A stretch of 64,000 bases of DNA from Salinibacterium sp. TMP30 (GTDB taxonomy: Bacteria; Actinomycetota; Actinomycetes; Actinomycetales; Microbacteriaceae): contig NZ_CP151642.1 in assembly GCF_038397785.1 (NCBI RefSeq), positions 1,612,001 to 1,676,000 on the forward strand, read 5' to 3'. This document shows, piece after piece, positions 14,585 through 22,872 of this stretch. Each line of letters begins with the position of its first letter. The first letter of the stretch is position 1. The notes beneath the pieces were generated by a model. That model made no database searches and had not been told where the DNA came from. It worked only from the letters and a program-made list of their open reading frames with translations. Made by a program: the position numbers and the translations under genes.

Positions 14585-14656
14585 CTTTCAAGACAACCAC
14601 ACCCGCGCAAGTAGGGTCAAACGGCACGCCTAGATGTGACCCGCTCGTGACCCAGA

Positions 14657-15460
14657 TCAGCTACTGCGTTGCGCGAATGCACTCTCATAGAGGCATACGG
14701 AGGCAGCGGTCGCCAAGTTCATCGACTCCGCATGACCATAAATCGGCACCGAGATGACCCAGTCGGCAAGCGCATAGTGCTCGTCGGTGAGTCCCCGAGC
14801 CTCATTGCCAAACAACCAGGCGGTCGGATGATCGAGCACTCCCTCATTGCGGGCAGCTAACAGATCACCGCCCTTGATGTCTGCAGCGATCACACGAAGG
14901 TCGGCGCCCTTAACTCGTTCAAGAACAGCCTCGAGCTCAACGCCGACGGCGACAGGCAGGTGAAAAAGCGAACCCGTTGTGGCGCGAACAACCTTGGGGT
15001 TATAGAGATCGACGCTTCGACCGGTGAGAATCACACCGTCAGCACCAGCAGCATCCGCCGCACGAATGATTGTTCCCGCGTTACCAGGATCTCGGACCTC
15101 TTCAAGGATCGCGATGAGCTTAGGGCCGCCCGATAGTAAATCCTTTACCGATGTCGGGAACTGTCGGCAGACCGCGATAACACCCTGCGGCGTGACAGTG
15201 TCGGCCATCGTCTCGATCACTTGCTCGGTGACGAACTCGACCTCTATCCCTGCCTCCTCAGCCGCGCGGGCGAGGTCGGTGTGGCGCTCAAGCGCGGTCG
15301 GAGTCGCGTAAAGCTCAACAAGGAGCTCCGGCCGAAAAGTAAGGGCTTCGGAGACTGATTGGGGGCCTTCCAACAGGAAAAGCCCAGTCTCCGACCGGGC
15401 GCTCTTCTTCTCAAGTTTGGCCACTGCTCGTACACGTGGTGAGCGCGGGTTATCAATCAC
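14657..15460 (-). CDS. TrmH/SpoU-family RNA methyltransferase
   Basis: SAM-dependent 2'-O-ribose methyltransferase of the SPOUT class, acting on rRNA or tRNA. I chose the GTG at 15460 (VIDNPRSPRVRAVAKL), 8 bases after AGGG and matching the usual start of the family, over a longer reading to 15505. The 267 residues have an N-terminal RNA-binding substrate domain (EGPQSVSEAL) and a C-terminal knot with DPGNAGTIIRAADAAGADGVIL, WLFGNEARGL and the SAM loop SMNLATAASVCLYE. It lies just after rplT, a placement common in actinobacteria. The target nucleotide cannot be told. Confidence 0.88.
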   Translation of the reverse strand: MIDNPRSPRVRAVAKLEKKSARSETGLFLLEGPQSVSEALTFRPELLVELYATPTALERHTDLARAAEEAGIEVEFVTEQVIETMADTVTPQGVIAVCRQFPTSVKDLLSGGPKLIAILEEVRDPGNAGTIIRAADAAGADGVILTGRSVDLYNPKVVRATTGSLFHLPVAVGVELEAVLERVKGADLRVIAADIKGGDLLAARNEGVLDHPTAWLFGNEARGLTDEHYALADWVISVPIYGHAESMNLATAASVCLYESAFAQRSS

Positions 15461-15499
15461 ATTATTAACCCTAAACTCAGCCGGCACACATACGAGAAA

Positions 15500-15540
15500 C
15501 GGCACGCTGTGCTGACCAAATTGGACAGTACAGCGTGCCG
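15500..15540 (-). terminator. Hairpin terminator after rplT
   Basis: Arms CGGCACGCTGT and ACAGCGTGCCG form an 11-bp perfect stem; the 19-base loop contains CCAAATTGG, itself self-complementary. On the minus strand it is followed by TTTCTCGT, a weak T-rich tail. It sits between rplT and the methyltransferase gene and likely ends or attenuates the infC-rpmI-rplT transcript. Confidence 0.6.
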
Positions 15541-15564
15541 TTGCACGAGGTGTGGTGCGACTAC

Positions 15565-15951
15565 TTATGCAGCCGAACGAGGTGCTGACGTGTCAGCAGG
15601 AAGTGCACCCTTAGCGGTTGCAACCAGCGAGGCGAACGTTGCGGGCTCGGTGACGGCGAGGTCAGCGAGGATACGACGGTCAACCTGCACACCAGCCAAG
15701 TTCAAGCCCTGGATGAGACGGTTATACGTGAGGCCATTTGCCCGCGATGCAGCGTTGATGCGCTGGATCCACAGACGACGGAATTCACCCTTGCGGGCAC
15801 GACGGTCGCGGTACGCGTAGACGAGCGAGTGAGTTACCTGCTCTTTGGCCTTGCGGTAGAGACGCGAACGCTGTCCGCGGTAACCCTTGGCGCGCTCGAG
15901 AATAACCCGACGCTTCTTGTGAGCGTTTACCGCTCTCTTAACTCTTGCCAT
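15565..15951 (-). CDS. rplT: 50S ribosomal protein L20
   Basis: Binds 23S rRNA early in large-subunit assembly. Starting at the ATG at 15951 gives 128 residues beginning [15 protein letters not shown], the canonical L20 opening, with the conserved [12 protein letters not shown] segment. Upstream in-frame sequence is not L20. Third gene of infC-rpmI-rplT. In some bacteria L20 represses its own operon through an mRNA structure; I see no clear L20-binding structure between rpmI and rplT here. Confidence 0.97.
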   Translation of the reverse strand: MARVKRAVNAHKKRRVILERAKGYRGQRSRLYRKAKEQVTHSLVYAYRDRRARKGEFRRLWIQRINAASRANGLTYNRLIQGLNLAGVQVDRRILADLAVTEPATFASLVATAKGALPADTSAPRSAA

Positions 15952-15970
15952 GATGTATTTCCTAAACCCT

Positions 15971-16165
15971 TTACTTACCGAGAAGCTTCTTGATGACCTT
16001 GGCGTCCTGCGGTGCAAGAACCTGATCCTGGTTGAGCGAGCGCTTGCGCTTTCCGCTCTTAACCTCGAGGTTGTGTCGCATACCCGCCTGCTGCTTCATG
16101 ACCTTGCCGCTGCCGGTGATCTTGAAACGCTTCTTGGTGCCTGAGTGCGTCTTCTGCTTAGGCAT
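15971..16165 (-). CDS. rpmI: 50S ribosomal protein L35
   Basis: Small basic protein of the large subunit. The 64 residues from the ATG at 16165 begin [15 protein letters not shown] and include [15 protein letters not shown], typical of L35. The start lies inside the 3' end of infC (8-base overlap), so its translation probably depends on infC translation. It is followed by rplT after 19 bases. Confidence 0.97.
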   Translation of the reverse strand: MPKQKTHSGTKKRFKITGSGKVMKQQAGMRHNLEVKSGKRKRSLNQDQVLAPQDAKVIKKLLGK

Positions 16166-16760
16166 CTTTCTCCTCTTTCTCTGGAACTTCTGCCTCACGA
16201 GGCTTCTTGTTAGCAACCTTGCGGGCCTCGGCTTCAGCCTTCGCTGTTGCCTTGGTCTTGTGTGGGCCAATAATCATGACCATGTTTCGACCGTCAATGG
16301 TCGGCGTGGATTCAATCGAACCAAACTCCGACACATCTTCGGCAAACTTTTGCAACAAACGCACGCCCTGATCGGGGCGAGACTGCTCGCGGCCACGGAA
16401 CAAGATCATCGCTTTGACCTTGTCGCCGCTGGCGAGGAAACCCTCGGCACGCTTGCGCTTGGTTTCGTAATCGTGTGTGTCGATCTTCAGACGGAAACGA
16501 ACCTCTTTGAGGATCGTGTTCGTCTGGTTTCGACGAGCTTCTTTCGCCTTCTGCGCCTCTTCGTACTTGAACTTGCCGTAATCCATGATCTTGGCAACGG
16601 GAGGCTTGGAGCTGGGAGCAACCTCGACCAAATCTAGATCTGCCTCTTGGGCGAGCTTGAGGGCGACGTCAATAGAGACGACACCGACTTGTTCACCGCC
16701 GGGTCCGACAAGACGGACCTCAGGAACTCGGATTCGGTCGTTGGTACGGGGATCGCTGAT
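16158..16760 (-). CDS. infC: Translation initiation factor IF-3, probable AUC start
   Basis: Binds the 30S subunit, checks start codon and initiator tRNA, and prevents early 50S joining. The recognisable protein begins [19 protein letters not shown] and spans about 200 residues with N- and C-domains and a charged linker. No ATG, GTG or TTG lies near that point in frame. Instead ATC at 16758-16760 stands 7 bases after a full AAGGAG site (16768-16773). IF3 genes in several phyla start with AUU or AUC so that IF3 represses itself; this fits. The C-terminal tail is Lys/Glu-rich. Confidence 0.93.
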   Translation of the reverse strand: MSDPRTNDRIRVPEVRLVGPGGEQVGVVSIDVALKLAQEADLDLVEVAPSSKPPVAKIMDYGKFKYEEAQKAKEARRNQTNTILKEVRFRLKIDTHDYETKRKRAEGFLASGDKVKAMILFRGREQSRPDQGVRLLQKFAEDVSEFGSIESTPTIDGRNMVMIIGPHKTKATAKAEAEARKVANKKPREAEVPEKEEKDA

Positions 16761-17086
16761 GCGTGTTCTCCTTACAGTTCGTGGTGCATTTTGGCACGCG
16801 GAGCGTTTCACAAAATACAGATCGGCGGATGCCGTGGCACGAAAGAGGATCGTCATGCAGCAGAACACTGCAACACCCTTTAAAGCTGTAGAGCGAGCAT
16901 CCGGAACAATTAGCACGACCAGACGACTGATCACACGCACTGAACCGCAAACGAACTCTGCGGGGTGCAACTACCCGGTAACCTTGTATGCGGTTGACAG
17001 GTGGGAGAATCTCCACTTTCGTATCCGGGGCAAGCCCCGGGCCTGCATAAGGATAGCAGAGCGAACCCCAATTAGCGAAGGACATC
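16761..17086. promoter_or_regulatory. Divergent infC / DUF1844 intergenic region
   Basis: 326 bases without a gene. It holds the infC ribosome site, a TTGACA at 16994-16999 that could be a -35 for the rightward DUF1844 gene (no strong -10 found), and a GC-rich inverted repeat, CCGGGG and CCCCGG, at 17025-17040. An in-frame extension of infC through this stretch shows no likeness to IF3 and is treated as untranslated leader. Confidence 0.45.
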
Positions 17087-17437
17087 ATGAGCGAGCCCAC
17101 CAACGACGACTTTTCCGAACTTCGCGACATCTCCGAAGTTCCTGCAGTGGAGGTCATCAACACGGTTGCCGTGCACATGTTGAGCGCCACCGCCGTAAAA
17201 CTTGGACTCTCCGAAGGCCCGCACGCCGAGTCAGAGAAAGACCTCGATGAAGCACGCAAACTCATCAACGTCTTGGCGGGTTTTGTGACCGCGGCCGCTC
17301 CAGAGATCGGCAATCACCACGCTCGACCGCTGAGAGACGGACTGCGCTCACTTCAACTCGCGTTCCGGGAAGCGTCGACGTTCCCCGACGCGCCCGGACA
17401 AGGCCCGGGCGAGAAATGGACCGGTCCGGTCAACTAG
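17087..17437 (+). CDS. DUF1844 family protein
   Basis: Short acidic cytoplasmic protein, 116 residues, start chosen at the ATG after GAAGGACATC. The core VEVINTVAVHMLSATAVKLGL followed by KDLDEARKLINVLAGFV is the DUF1844 pattern, found next to infC in many actinobacteria. No catalytic motif or membrane segment is visible. The C-terminal third (FPDAPGQGPGEKWTGPVN) is likely disordered. Function unknown; conservation beside infC suggests a link with translation, but that is only neighbourhood inference. Confidence 0.85.
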   Translation: MSEPTNDDFSELRDISEVPAVEVINTVAVHMLSATAVKLGLSEGPHAESEKDLDEARKLINVLAGFVTAAAPEIGNHHARPLRDGLRSLQLAFREASTFPDAPGQGPGEKWTGPVN

Positions 17438-17529
17438 CGGCGAAGTATTCAGGAGAGCCAGTGCTTTCGGGCGTACTGGCGACAGTGCTGAAGTCAACCC
17501 TTCTGTCCACCCAGACAAGCGAGTCGAGG

Positions 17530-18312
17530 TTAGTTGGCGCCGGCCGCTGGGGCACGAACCACTTGCACTGCCAGCGAATCGACTGACTGCGCGATAAGTT
17601 CGGATGTCGCCCAACGTTCGCGCATCCGGTCCATTGTCGAGTCGAGAGCTTCGCGATCGAGTCCGGGCCGCATGGCAATCTGAACGACTAGCTCGGGGCC
17701 CTGCAATCTTGCCCCGGGATCTCCCGGCAGAAGTTGCACCTCGGCGACGTCGTTCTCGTCTGCAGCCGAGGCGGCGAATTCGTCACGCACGTCCACCCGC
17801 AAATAGCTGGGCGTCCAGTCAATCGATTGAGCGATAGACCACAATGCCGGTCGCCGGATGACGAACTCACTGTCGCTGAGCGGGTCAATAATCACTAGGT
17901 CAGTTTTTTCGCTCGCAGCGGCAAGGGCAACGCGGGTTCCCGCTGCAGGCACTGGCCGGGCTTGGGGGTTCCAGTTGCTCATCGCGTCGACGGAACTGAA
18001 CACCGGCAGAACGGCGCGACCATCGGGGCCGGTAACGGTCACGATCGACAGTTCTTGGGTCTTATCGGAGGTAAGACCCGCGTCGGTGGTTGTGGTCTCC
18101 CCCGCTTTCGCGAGCAGTGGGATGAGGAGGCGAGACTCCCGAACGATATCGACGACATCGGCCTCTGTTGCCTCACTCTGATGAAACCGAATAATAACGT
18201 CTAAGAGCTTGGGCGGGGCACTGCCGTCGTCATCGGACGCCGAATTCGGTTCAAACGAGCGGCCCTCCCATGGAGTGCCGGCAGAGTCTGTCAGATTCTT
18301 CTCAGTTGCCAC
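17530..18312 (-). CDS. SseB-domain protein
   Basis: 260-residue cytoplasmic protein with an SseB N-terminal-type domain (LLIPLLA..., AVLPVFSSVDAMSNWNP...RVALAAASEKTDLVIIDPLSD). Start set at GTG 18312, 8 bases after GGAGG, giving VATEKNLTDSAGTPWEGRSF, where the WxGRxF segment is usual for actinobacterial members. It follows priA closely and is convergent with the DUF1844 gene. The biochemical role of these proteins in actinobacteria is not known; no enzyme motif is seen. Confidence 0.8.
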   Translation of the reverse strand: MATEKNLTDSAGTPWEGRSFEPNSASDDDGSAPPKLLDVIIRFHQSEATEADVVDIVRESRLLIPLLAKAGETTTTDAGLTSDKTQELSIVTVTGPDGRAVLPVFSSVDAMSNWNPQARPVPAAGTRVALAAASEKTDLVIIDPLSDSEFVIRRPALWSIAQSIDWTPSYLRVDVRDEFAASAADENDVAEVQLLPGDPGARLQGPELVVQIAMRPGLDREALDSTMDRMRERWATSELIAQSVDSLAVQVVRAPAAGAN

Positions 18313-18340
18313 TGCAGAATCCTCCAATTCAGAAATCTAA

Positions 18341-19090
18341 TTACTGTGACGAAACGTCGAGCGCCTCAGCGAGTGTGAATGCTTTTGCGTAGAGAGCCTT
18401 GCCGACAATGGCGCCTTCCAATCCCAAAGGAACGAGCTCGCGCAGCTCGATGAGGTCATCGAGACTCGCAACTCCGCCCGAAGCAATAACGGGGCGTTGG
18501 GTGCGATCCATCACCTGGCGAAGCAATTCGACGTTGGGTCCCTGAAGCGTGCCGTCTTTCGTGACGTCCGTGACGACGTAGCGGCAGCATCCAGCAGCCT
18601 CAAGTCGCTCGAGAACAGTCCAGAGGTCGCCACCCTCTTGGGTCCAACCGCGAGCCGCTAACGTAGTGCCGCGCACATCGAGGCCAACAGCGATCGCCTC
18701 ACCATATTCAGCGATAACGTGTGCTGCCCACTCGGGGTTTTCGAGTGCGGCGGTGCCCAGGTTGATGCGCTTGGCGCCCGTGGCGAGGGCAGCTTTAAGC
18801 GATTCGTCGTCGCGGATGCCGCCAGAAAGTTCGATGTTTACACGCTTGGGCGTCGACTTGATGACCTTTTTGATCATCGCTTGATTGTTGCCGCGCCCGA
18901 AGGCTGCATCGAGGTCCACAAGATGGATCCACTCGGCACCCTGATCGACCCAATCATGGGCCGCAGCACATGGGTCACCGTAGCTCTTTTCGGTTCCGGC
19001 TTCACCCTGCGTGAGTCGCACGGCCTTGCCGTCAGCAACATCAACGGCAGGCAAAAGTGTGAGGCTGGGGGTTTTATTGAACTCGCTCAT
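18341..19090 (-). CDS. priA: Phosphoribosyl isomerase (HisA; PriA-type)
   Basis: TIM-barrel isomerase of histidine synthesis converting ProFAR to PRFAR. The 249 residues show [15 protein letters not shown] at the start, the catalytic Asp there and a second in [15 protein letters not shown], and phosphate loops [10 protein letters not shown] and [11 protein letters not shown]. In actinobacteria lacking trpF the same enzyme (PriA) also isomerises phosphoribosylanthranilate; the TrpF activity is inferred from lineage only. It lies after hisH in the his operon. Confidence 0.92.
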   Translation of the reverse strand: MSEFNKTPSLTLLPAVDVADGKAVRLTQGEAGTEKSYGDPCAAAHDWVDQGAEWIHLVDLDAAFGRGNNQAMIKKVIKSTPKRVNIELSGGIRDDESLKAALATGAKRINLGTAALENPEWAAHVIAEYGEAIAVGLDVRGTTLAARGWTQEGGDLWTVLERLEAAGCCRYVVTDVTKDGTLQGPNVELLRQVMDRTQRPVIASGGVASLDDLIELRELVPLGLEGAIVGKALYAKAFTLAEALDVSSQ

Positions 19091-19169
19091 AGATTTACTC
19101 TCTGAAGACCTGATCGCGGAACGCCGCGCACAAGCATCCGATACTAGTGCACGTAGAAGCGCCGCAAAA

Positions 19170-19802
19170 TCACAACGACGTCAACCAGTTACGGAGTAGG
19201 TGAATTCCCGCTTCACCCGACTTCTCGGGATGAAACTGAGTAGCCGTCAACGGCCCGTTTTCGATGGCGGCAAGGAAGCGCCCACCGTGCTCGGACCACG
19301 TCAGTTTCGGCTGCGGAAATGGGGGCTGAACGTCAAGCGTCCACTGCTGTGCAGCATACGAGTGCACGAAGTAAAACCGCTCATCGCGGATCGAATCAAA
19401 CAGCGACGTGTCATCGGGAGTTTCGACAGTATTCCAGCCCATGTGAGGCAAAACTGGCGCCGGTAACTTTTCTACAACACCGGGCCACTCATTGAGACCC
19501 CGCGTCTGAACGCCATGCTCATCGCCTGAAGAAAACAACACCTGCATACCAACACAGATCCCCATCACCGGGCGGCTGCCCGTGAGCCGTTTTTCGATGA
19601 TCGCACCGCCGCGAACAGACTCGAGCGCCGACATGACAGCAGCGAACGCACCCACACCGGGAACAAGGAGACCGTCTGCGGCTTCAGCAACAGAACGATC
19701 GGCACTGAGCCGAACATTTGCTCCCGCAGCCTCTAAAGCCTTAGCAGCCGAATGGACGTTGCCGGAACCGTAGTCGAGGATCACGACCGAGGGAGCTACC
19801 AC
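19170..19802 (-). CDS. hisH: Imidazole glycerol phosphate synthase, glutaminase subunit
   Basis: Releases ammonia from glutamine and channels it to HisF, which is not in this window. The 210 residues form a class I glutamine amidotransferase: oxyanion strand PGVGAF, nucleophile Cys in [10 protein letters not shown] (about C83) and the His/Glu pair in QFHPEKS near the C-terminus. It overlaps hisB by one base. The intact triad indicates an active enzyme. Confidence 0.95.
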   Translation of the reverse strand: MVAPSVVILDYGSGNVHSAAKALEAAGANVRLSADRSVAEAADGLLVPGVGAFAAVMSALESVRGGAIIEKRLTGSRPVMGICVGMQVLFSSGDEHGVQTRGLNEWPGVVEKLPAPVLPHMGWNTVETPDDTSLFDSIRDERFYFVHSYAAQQWTLDVQPPFPQPKLTWSEHGGRFLAAIENGPLTATQFHPEKSGEAGIHLLRNWLTSL

Positions 19803-20407
19803 TACAGCGCACCCTTGGTCGAAGGTATTCCTGTGACCCGAGCGTCAGGCTCGACTGCACTCCGCATTGCTCTAGCAAAGGCTTTAAACTCCGCCTCAGC
19901 AATGTGGTGCGGGTCGCGACCGCCCAAAACAGTGATGTGCACGGTGATGCCCGCGTTGAAACTGATTGCCTCAAAGACGTGGCGAACCATAGACCCCGTG
20001 AAGTGTCCACCAATCAGGTGCAACTCAAACCCGGAAGGCTCGCCGGAGTGCACGAGGTACGGACGACCAGAAACATCAACAACGGCACGAACGAGTGCCT
20101 CGTCGAGGGGGACGAGTGCGTCGCCGTAGCGCGAGATGCCAGCTTTGTCGCCCAGCGCTTGCTTAATAGCGAGGCCCAAAGCGATGCCAATGTCTTCTAC
20201 CGTGTGGTGCACATCAATGTGAGTGTCCCCCGTCGCCTTCACCGTGAGGTCAATTAGGGAGTGCTTCGAGAACGCCGTCAGCATGTGGTCGTAGAAGGGC
20301 ACGCTCGTCTCGATGGATGACGTGCCAGTGCCGTCGAGATTGATCGAAAGCTCGATAGTCGACTCGCTGGTCTCGCGAGTAATCGTCGCGGTGCGGTGTG
20401 AAGTCAT
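19802..20407 (-). CDS. hisB: Imidazoleglycerol-phosphate dehydratase
   Basis: Mn-dependent dehydration of imidazoleglycerol phosphate. The 201 residues have the two metal-binding HHxxED motifs: HHTVED at about 67-72 and the later [10 protein letters not shown]. This is the monofunctional form without the phosphatase domain found in enterobacteria. One-base overlaps with hisC upstream and hisH downstream show tight coupling. Confidence 0.96.
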   Translation of the reverse strand: MTSHRTATITRETSESTIELSINLDGTGTSSIETSVPFYDHMLTAFSKHSLIDLTVKATGDTHIDVHHTVEDIGIALGLAIKQALGDKAGISRYGDALVPLDEALVRAVVDVSGRPYLVHSGEPSGFELHLIGGHFTGSMVRHVFEAISFNAGITVHITVLGGRDPHHIAEAEFKAFARAMRSAVEPDARVTGIPSTKGAL

Positions 20408-21492
20408 TACTCAACTCTACCGAGCGCTTGGAGATCAGCCATCGCATCCAAGAAGGCGCTGGTTTCTGCTTCAGTGCCGGCAGTGACCCGTAGGTGGTTC
20501 GGGATGCCAACGTCGCGGATCAGAATATCTTGGATGAGGAGCTTGTGAAAGAGCGCCTGAGGGTCAGCAACGTTGCCAAACAGCACAAAATTCGACTCGC
20601 TCGGCACCGGGGTGAACCCCAAAGCGGCGAGCCCGACACTCATGCGATCACGCTGGGTTTTTATTTCGTCAACCATGGCAAGCATTTCGGGCGCGTGCGA
20701 GAGGGCGGCGACCGCGGCGGCCTGGGTCAGAGCAGAGAGGTGGTACGGGAGGCGAACGAGGCGGAGAGCATCGGCGATTGCCGGATCAGCGGCGAGATAA
20801 CCAACTCGCGCACCGGCAAAGGCGAACGCTTTACTCATGGTGCGCGAGATGATCAGTCGCGGCCGGCCCTCGAGCAGAGTGAGCGCAGATTCGCGGTCGG
20901 AGAATTCTGCATACGCTTCGTCGACCAACACGATGCCAACAGTGGCGTCATAAGCAGCAGCTACCGTCGCGTTGCTTACCGGGGTGCCCGTGGGGTTGTT
21001 CGGCGAACAGAGGAATACGACGTCAGGATTGTGCGCGGCAATTGCCGCGACTACGGTCTCGGGTGTGATGTCGTAGTCGACATCCCTAGCGGCAGTAACC
21101 CATTCCGTTCCCGTGCCGGACGCGATGATGGAGTGCATTGAATAGGTCGGTGGGAAGCCAAGCACACGTCGACCTGGCCCGCCAAAGGCTTGGAGCGTTT
21201 GTTGGAGGACTTCGTTCGAACCGTTGGCGGCCCAAATGTTCTCAGCGGTGAGTCCGTGGCCGAGGTAGCTAGCAAGTGCCTCGCGAAGCTCGGTGAACTC
21301 ACGGTCGGGGTAGCGATTCGCGGTCATCACGGCCTTAGCCAACGCCATCACGATGTCGGTTGCGACAGCTTCAGGAATGGGATGCGTGTTCTCGTTGACA
21401 TTGAGCTGGATGCTCACCGGGTCGGTTGGCGCACCGTAGGGCTTGAGCCCCCGAAGGTCATCACGGATGGGGAGATCTGAAAGCGAAGTCAC
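20407..21492 (-). CDS. hisC: Histidinol-phosphate aminotransferase
   Basis: PLP enzyme converting imidazoleacetol phosphate to histidinol phosphate. The 361 residues show NENTHP near the N-terminus, SPNNPTGTP, the cofactor Asp in VDEAYAEF and the PLP lysine in [17 protein letters not shown] (about K221). It leads the hisC-B-H-priA run; hisD, often the first gene in actinobacteria, is absent from this spot. Upstream is a 97-base gap to the LysM gene with no His-rich leader peptide. Confidence 0.95.
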   Translation of the reverse strand: MTSLSDLPIRDDLRGLKPYGAPTDPVSIQLNVNENTHPIPEAVATDIVMALAKAVMTANRYPDREFTELREALASYLGHGLTAENIWAANGSNEVLQQTLQAFGGPGRRVLGFPPTYSMHSIIASGTGTEWVTAARDVDYDITPETVVAAIAAHNPDVVFLCSPNNPTGTPVSNATVAAAYDATVGIVLVDEAYAEFSDRESALTLLEGRPRLIISRTMSKAFAFAGARVGYLAADPAIADALRLVRLPYHLSALTQAAAVAALSHAPEMLAMVDEIKTQRDRMSVGLAALGFTPVPSESNFVLFGNVADPQALFHKLLIQDILIRDVGIPNHLRVTAGTEAETSAFLDAMADLQALGRVE

Positions 21493-21589
21493 TCCACAAT
21501 GCTAGAGGCAGACGGCGTGATCGATGCACGGGAGTCGGGAGATGCCGCGTGCCCGCTCGCGTCTCGACTCTTATGGGTGGCCCGTGCTG

Positions 21590-21952
21590 TTACTGCGAAA
21601 AGCGTGAGGGAATCGCGAGCTCTTGGCCGGCATACACGTCTGCCGAGGGCAACTGGTTGAGTTCAATCAACTGAGCGACAACCTCGCGGGGATCGTGACC
21701 CGGCGCATTCTGCTCAGCAATGGCCCAGAGTGACTGCCCCGCAGCGACATCAACATAGTCGAACGCGGTGCCGTTCGACTCCAGCGTTGCAGCCGCATCT
21801 CCACCGTTGAGCGAAAACACGAGCGCGGCGATAACCAGCGGCGTGGCCGCGAGCGTCATAAGAACAACGCGGCCACGCGTGGTGAGGCGAAGACGCGGTG
21901 CGGACTGCCGAGCACGGTTTACCGCGTTGGGTGCAATCACTGCAGTTGACAT
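21590..21952 (-). CDS. LysM membrane protein beside lexA (ChiZ/YneA-like)
   Basis: 120-residue protein with a basic N-terminus, one membrane helix (about residues 30-50, GRVVLMTLAATPLVIAALVF) and a C-terminal LysM domain (VDVAAGQSLWAIAEQNAPG...YAGQELAIPS) that would bind peptidoglycan outside the cell. Start set at the ATG at 21952, 6 bases after GAGGAG. It is divergent from lexA and shares an upstream region with SOS-box-like sites, the arrangement of mycobacterial chiZ and Bacillus yneA, SOS-induced division inhibitors. Division arrest is inferred from this context. Confidence 0.8.
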   Translation of the reverse strand: MSTAVIAPNAVNRARQSAPRLRLTTRGRVVLMTLAATPLVIAALVFSLNGGDAAATLESNGTAFDYVDVAAGQSLWAIAEQNAPGHDPREVVAQLIELNQLPSADVYAGQELAIPSRFSQ

Positions 21953-22020
21953 CATTCTCTCCTCTAGGGGTTCTCGCACCCGACTCTCGGCCGGGAGGGC
22001 CGGGTGCGAAGCTGTGTTCC

Positions 22021-22032
22021 GAACATACATTC
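22021..22032. promoter_or_regulatory. SOS-box-like site proximal to the LysM gene
   Basis: GAACATACATTC matches the actinobacterial LexA pattern GAAC-N4-GTTC with one change (A for G in the right half). It lies 69 bases before the LysM start and touches a TTCGAA repeat on its right. Confidence 0.55.
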
Positions 22033-22057
22033 GAATTGTTCGAATTTCAAGTACATC

Positions 22058-22153
22058 TTCGAACGAGCCACCGACATTGCTTCGCGACACTCGAACAAAT
22101 GTTTGTTTTTAGCCTGTCCTGAGGATACAGTTTCGAATGAGCCACTGACATTG
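22058..22153. repeat. Pair of 22-bp direct repeats in the lexA promoter
   Basis: Copies at 22058-22079 and 22132-22153, each starting TTCGAA and then (C/T)GAGCCAC(C/T)GACATTG, agree at 20 of 22 positions and are 74 bases apart. The SOS box lies between them. They look like a local duplication of a promoter segment. Confidence 0.8.
22091..22106. promoter_or_regulatory. LexA (SOS) box upstream of lexA
   Basis: TCGAACAAATGTTTGT fits the consensus TCGAAC-N4-GTTCGA with both arms recognisable and changes only at the right edge. It is about 80 bases before the lexA start and is the likely autoregulatory operator. Confidence 0.75.
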
Positions 22154-22182
22154 GAATGGTTCGTGGCAGAAATCGAGGAATC

Positions 22183-22872
22183 GTGACTGACTTAACTGCA
22201 CCCAACGGCGACCCTGCAGAGCGTGGAACCCGGCGGCGCACCAGCCTGAGCGCGAAACAACTCGCGATCCTCGAAATGATTCAACGTGCCGTTGCTACTC
22301 AGGGGTACCCGCCGAGCATGCGGGAGATTGGGGATGCGGTCGGCCTCTCCTCTCTCTCGAGCGTCACCCACCAGCTGAACCAGCTTGAGCTCAGCGGCTA
22401 CGTGCGCCGTGACCCCAACCGTCCGCGAGCGATCGAGGTTCTTATCGACGTGCCGAGCGCCATCGACGAATCCAGCACGATCGGCCCATCAATGGGCGAT
22501 GCTGCGATGGTTCCGCTCGTCGGGCGCATCGCTGCTGGTATCCCCATCACTGCCGAACAGCACGTCGAAGAAGTTTTTCCCCTGCCTCGACAGCTCGTCG
22601 GCAAGGGTGACCTCTTCATGCTTAAAGTCGTCGGAGATTCGATGATTGATGCGGCCATCTGTGACGGCGACTGGGTGGTGGTTCGTCAACAGCAGACCGC
22701 CGAGAACGGCGACATTGTTGCAGCCATGCTCGACGACGAAGCAACCGTCAAGGTGTTCCGCCAACGAGACGGCCACACCTGGCTGCTCCCCCGCAACTCC
22801 AACTTTGAACCGATTCTCGGCGACTACGCCCAAGTGCTCGGCAAAGTTGTAACGGTTCTGCGCGCTCTCTAA
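22183..22872 (+). CDS. lexA: LexA repressor
   Basis: SOS repressor that self-cleaves when bound to RecA filaments. From GTG 22183 (GAGGA just upstream) it is 229 residues; an ATG at 22156 would add nine. The winged helix ([31 protein letters not shown], shown here only in outline by its ends) is followed by the cleavage site IAAG (about A118/G119), Ser in VGDSMID (about S153) and Lys in ATVKVF (about K190). All catalytic residues are present. Its 3' end overlaps the convergent hflX by 4 bases. Confidence 0.95.
   Translation: MTDLTAPNGDPAERGTRRRTSLSAKQLAILEMIQRAVATQGYPPSMREIGDAVGLSSLSSVTHQLNQLELSGYVRRDPNRPRAIEVLIDVPSAIDESSTIGPSMGDAAMVPLVGRIAAGIPITAEQHVEEVFPLPRQLVGKGDLFMLKVVGDSMIDAAICDGDWVVVRQQQTAENGDIVAAMLDDEATVKVFRQRDGHTWLLPRNSNFEPILGDYAQVLGKVVTVLRAL

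Larger units (their letters stand above)
21953..22182. promoter_or_regulatory. Divergent LysM gene / lexA control region
   Basis: 230-base region with two LexA-type sites (22021-22032 and 22091-22106), two TTCGAA palindromes at 22030 and 22039, and two near-identical 22-base copies at 22058-22079 and 22132-22153. It is more AT-rich than its flanks and almost certainly holds both promoters. Confidence 0.7.

Noticed and set aside
16761-16970. Extended IF3 reading with 70 extra N-terminal residues
   Set aside because: The extra part has no similarity to IF3, is Cys-rich and lies upstream of a perfect ribosome site placed for the ATC start.
21493-21589. Histidine leader peptide or T-box before hisC
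   Set aside because: No ORF with His codons and no T-box motif is present in the 97-base gap; the only inverted repeat there is weak and interrupted.
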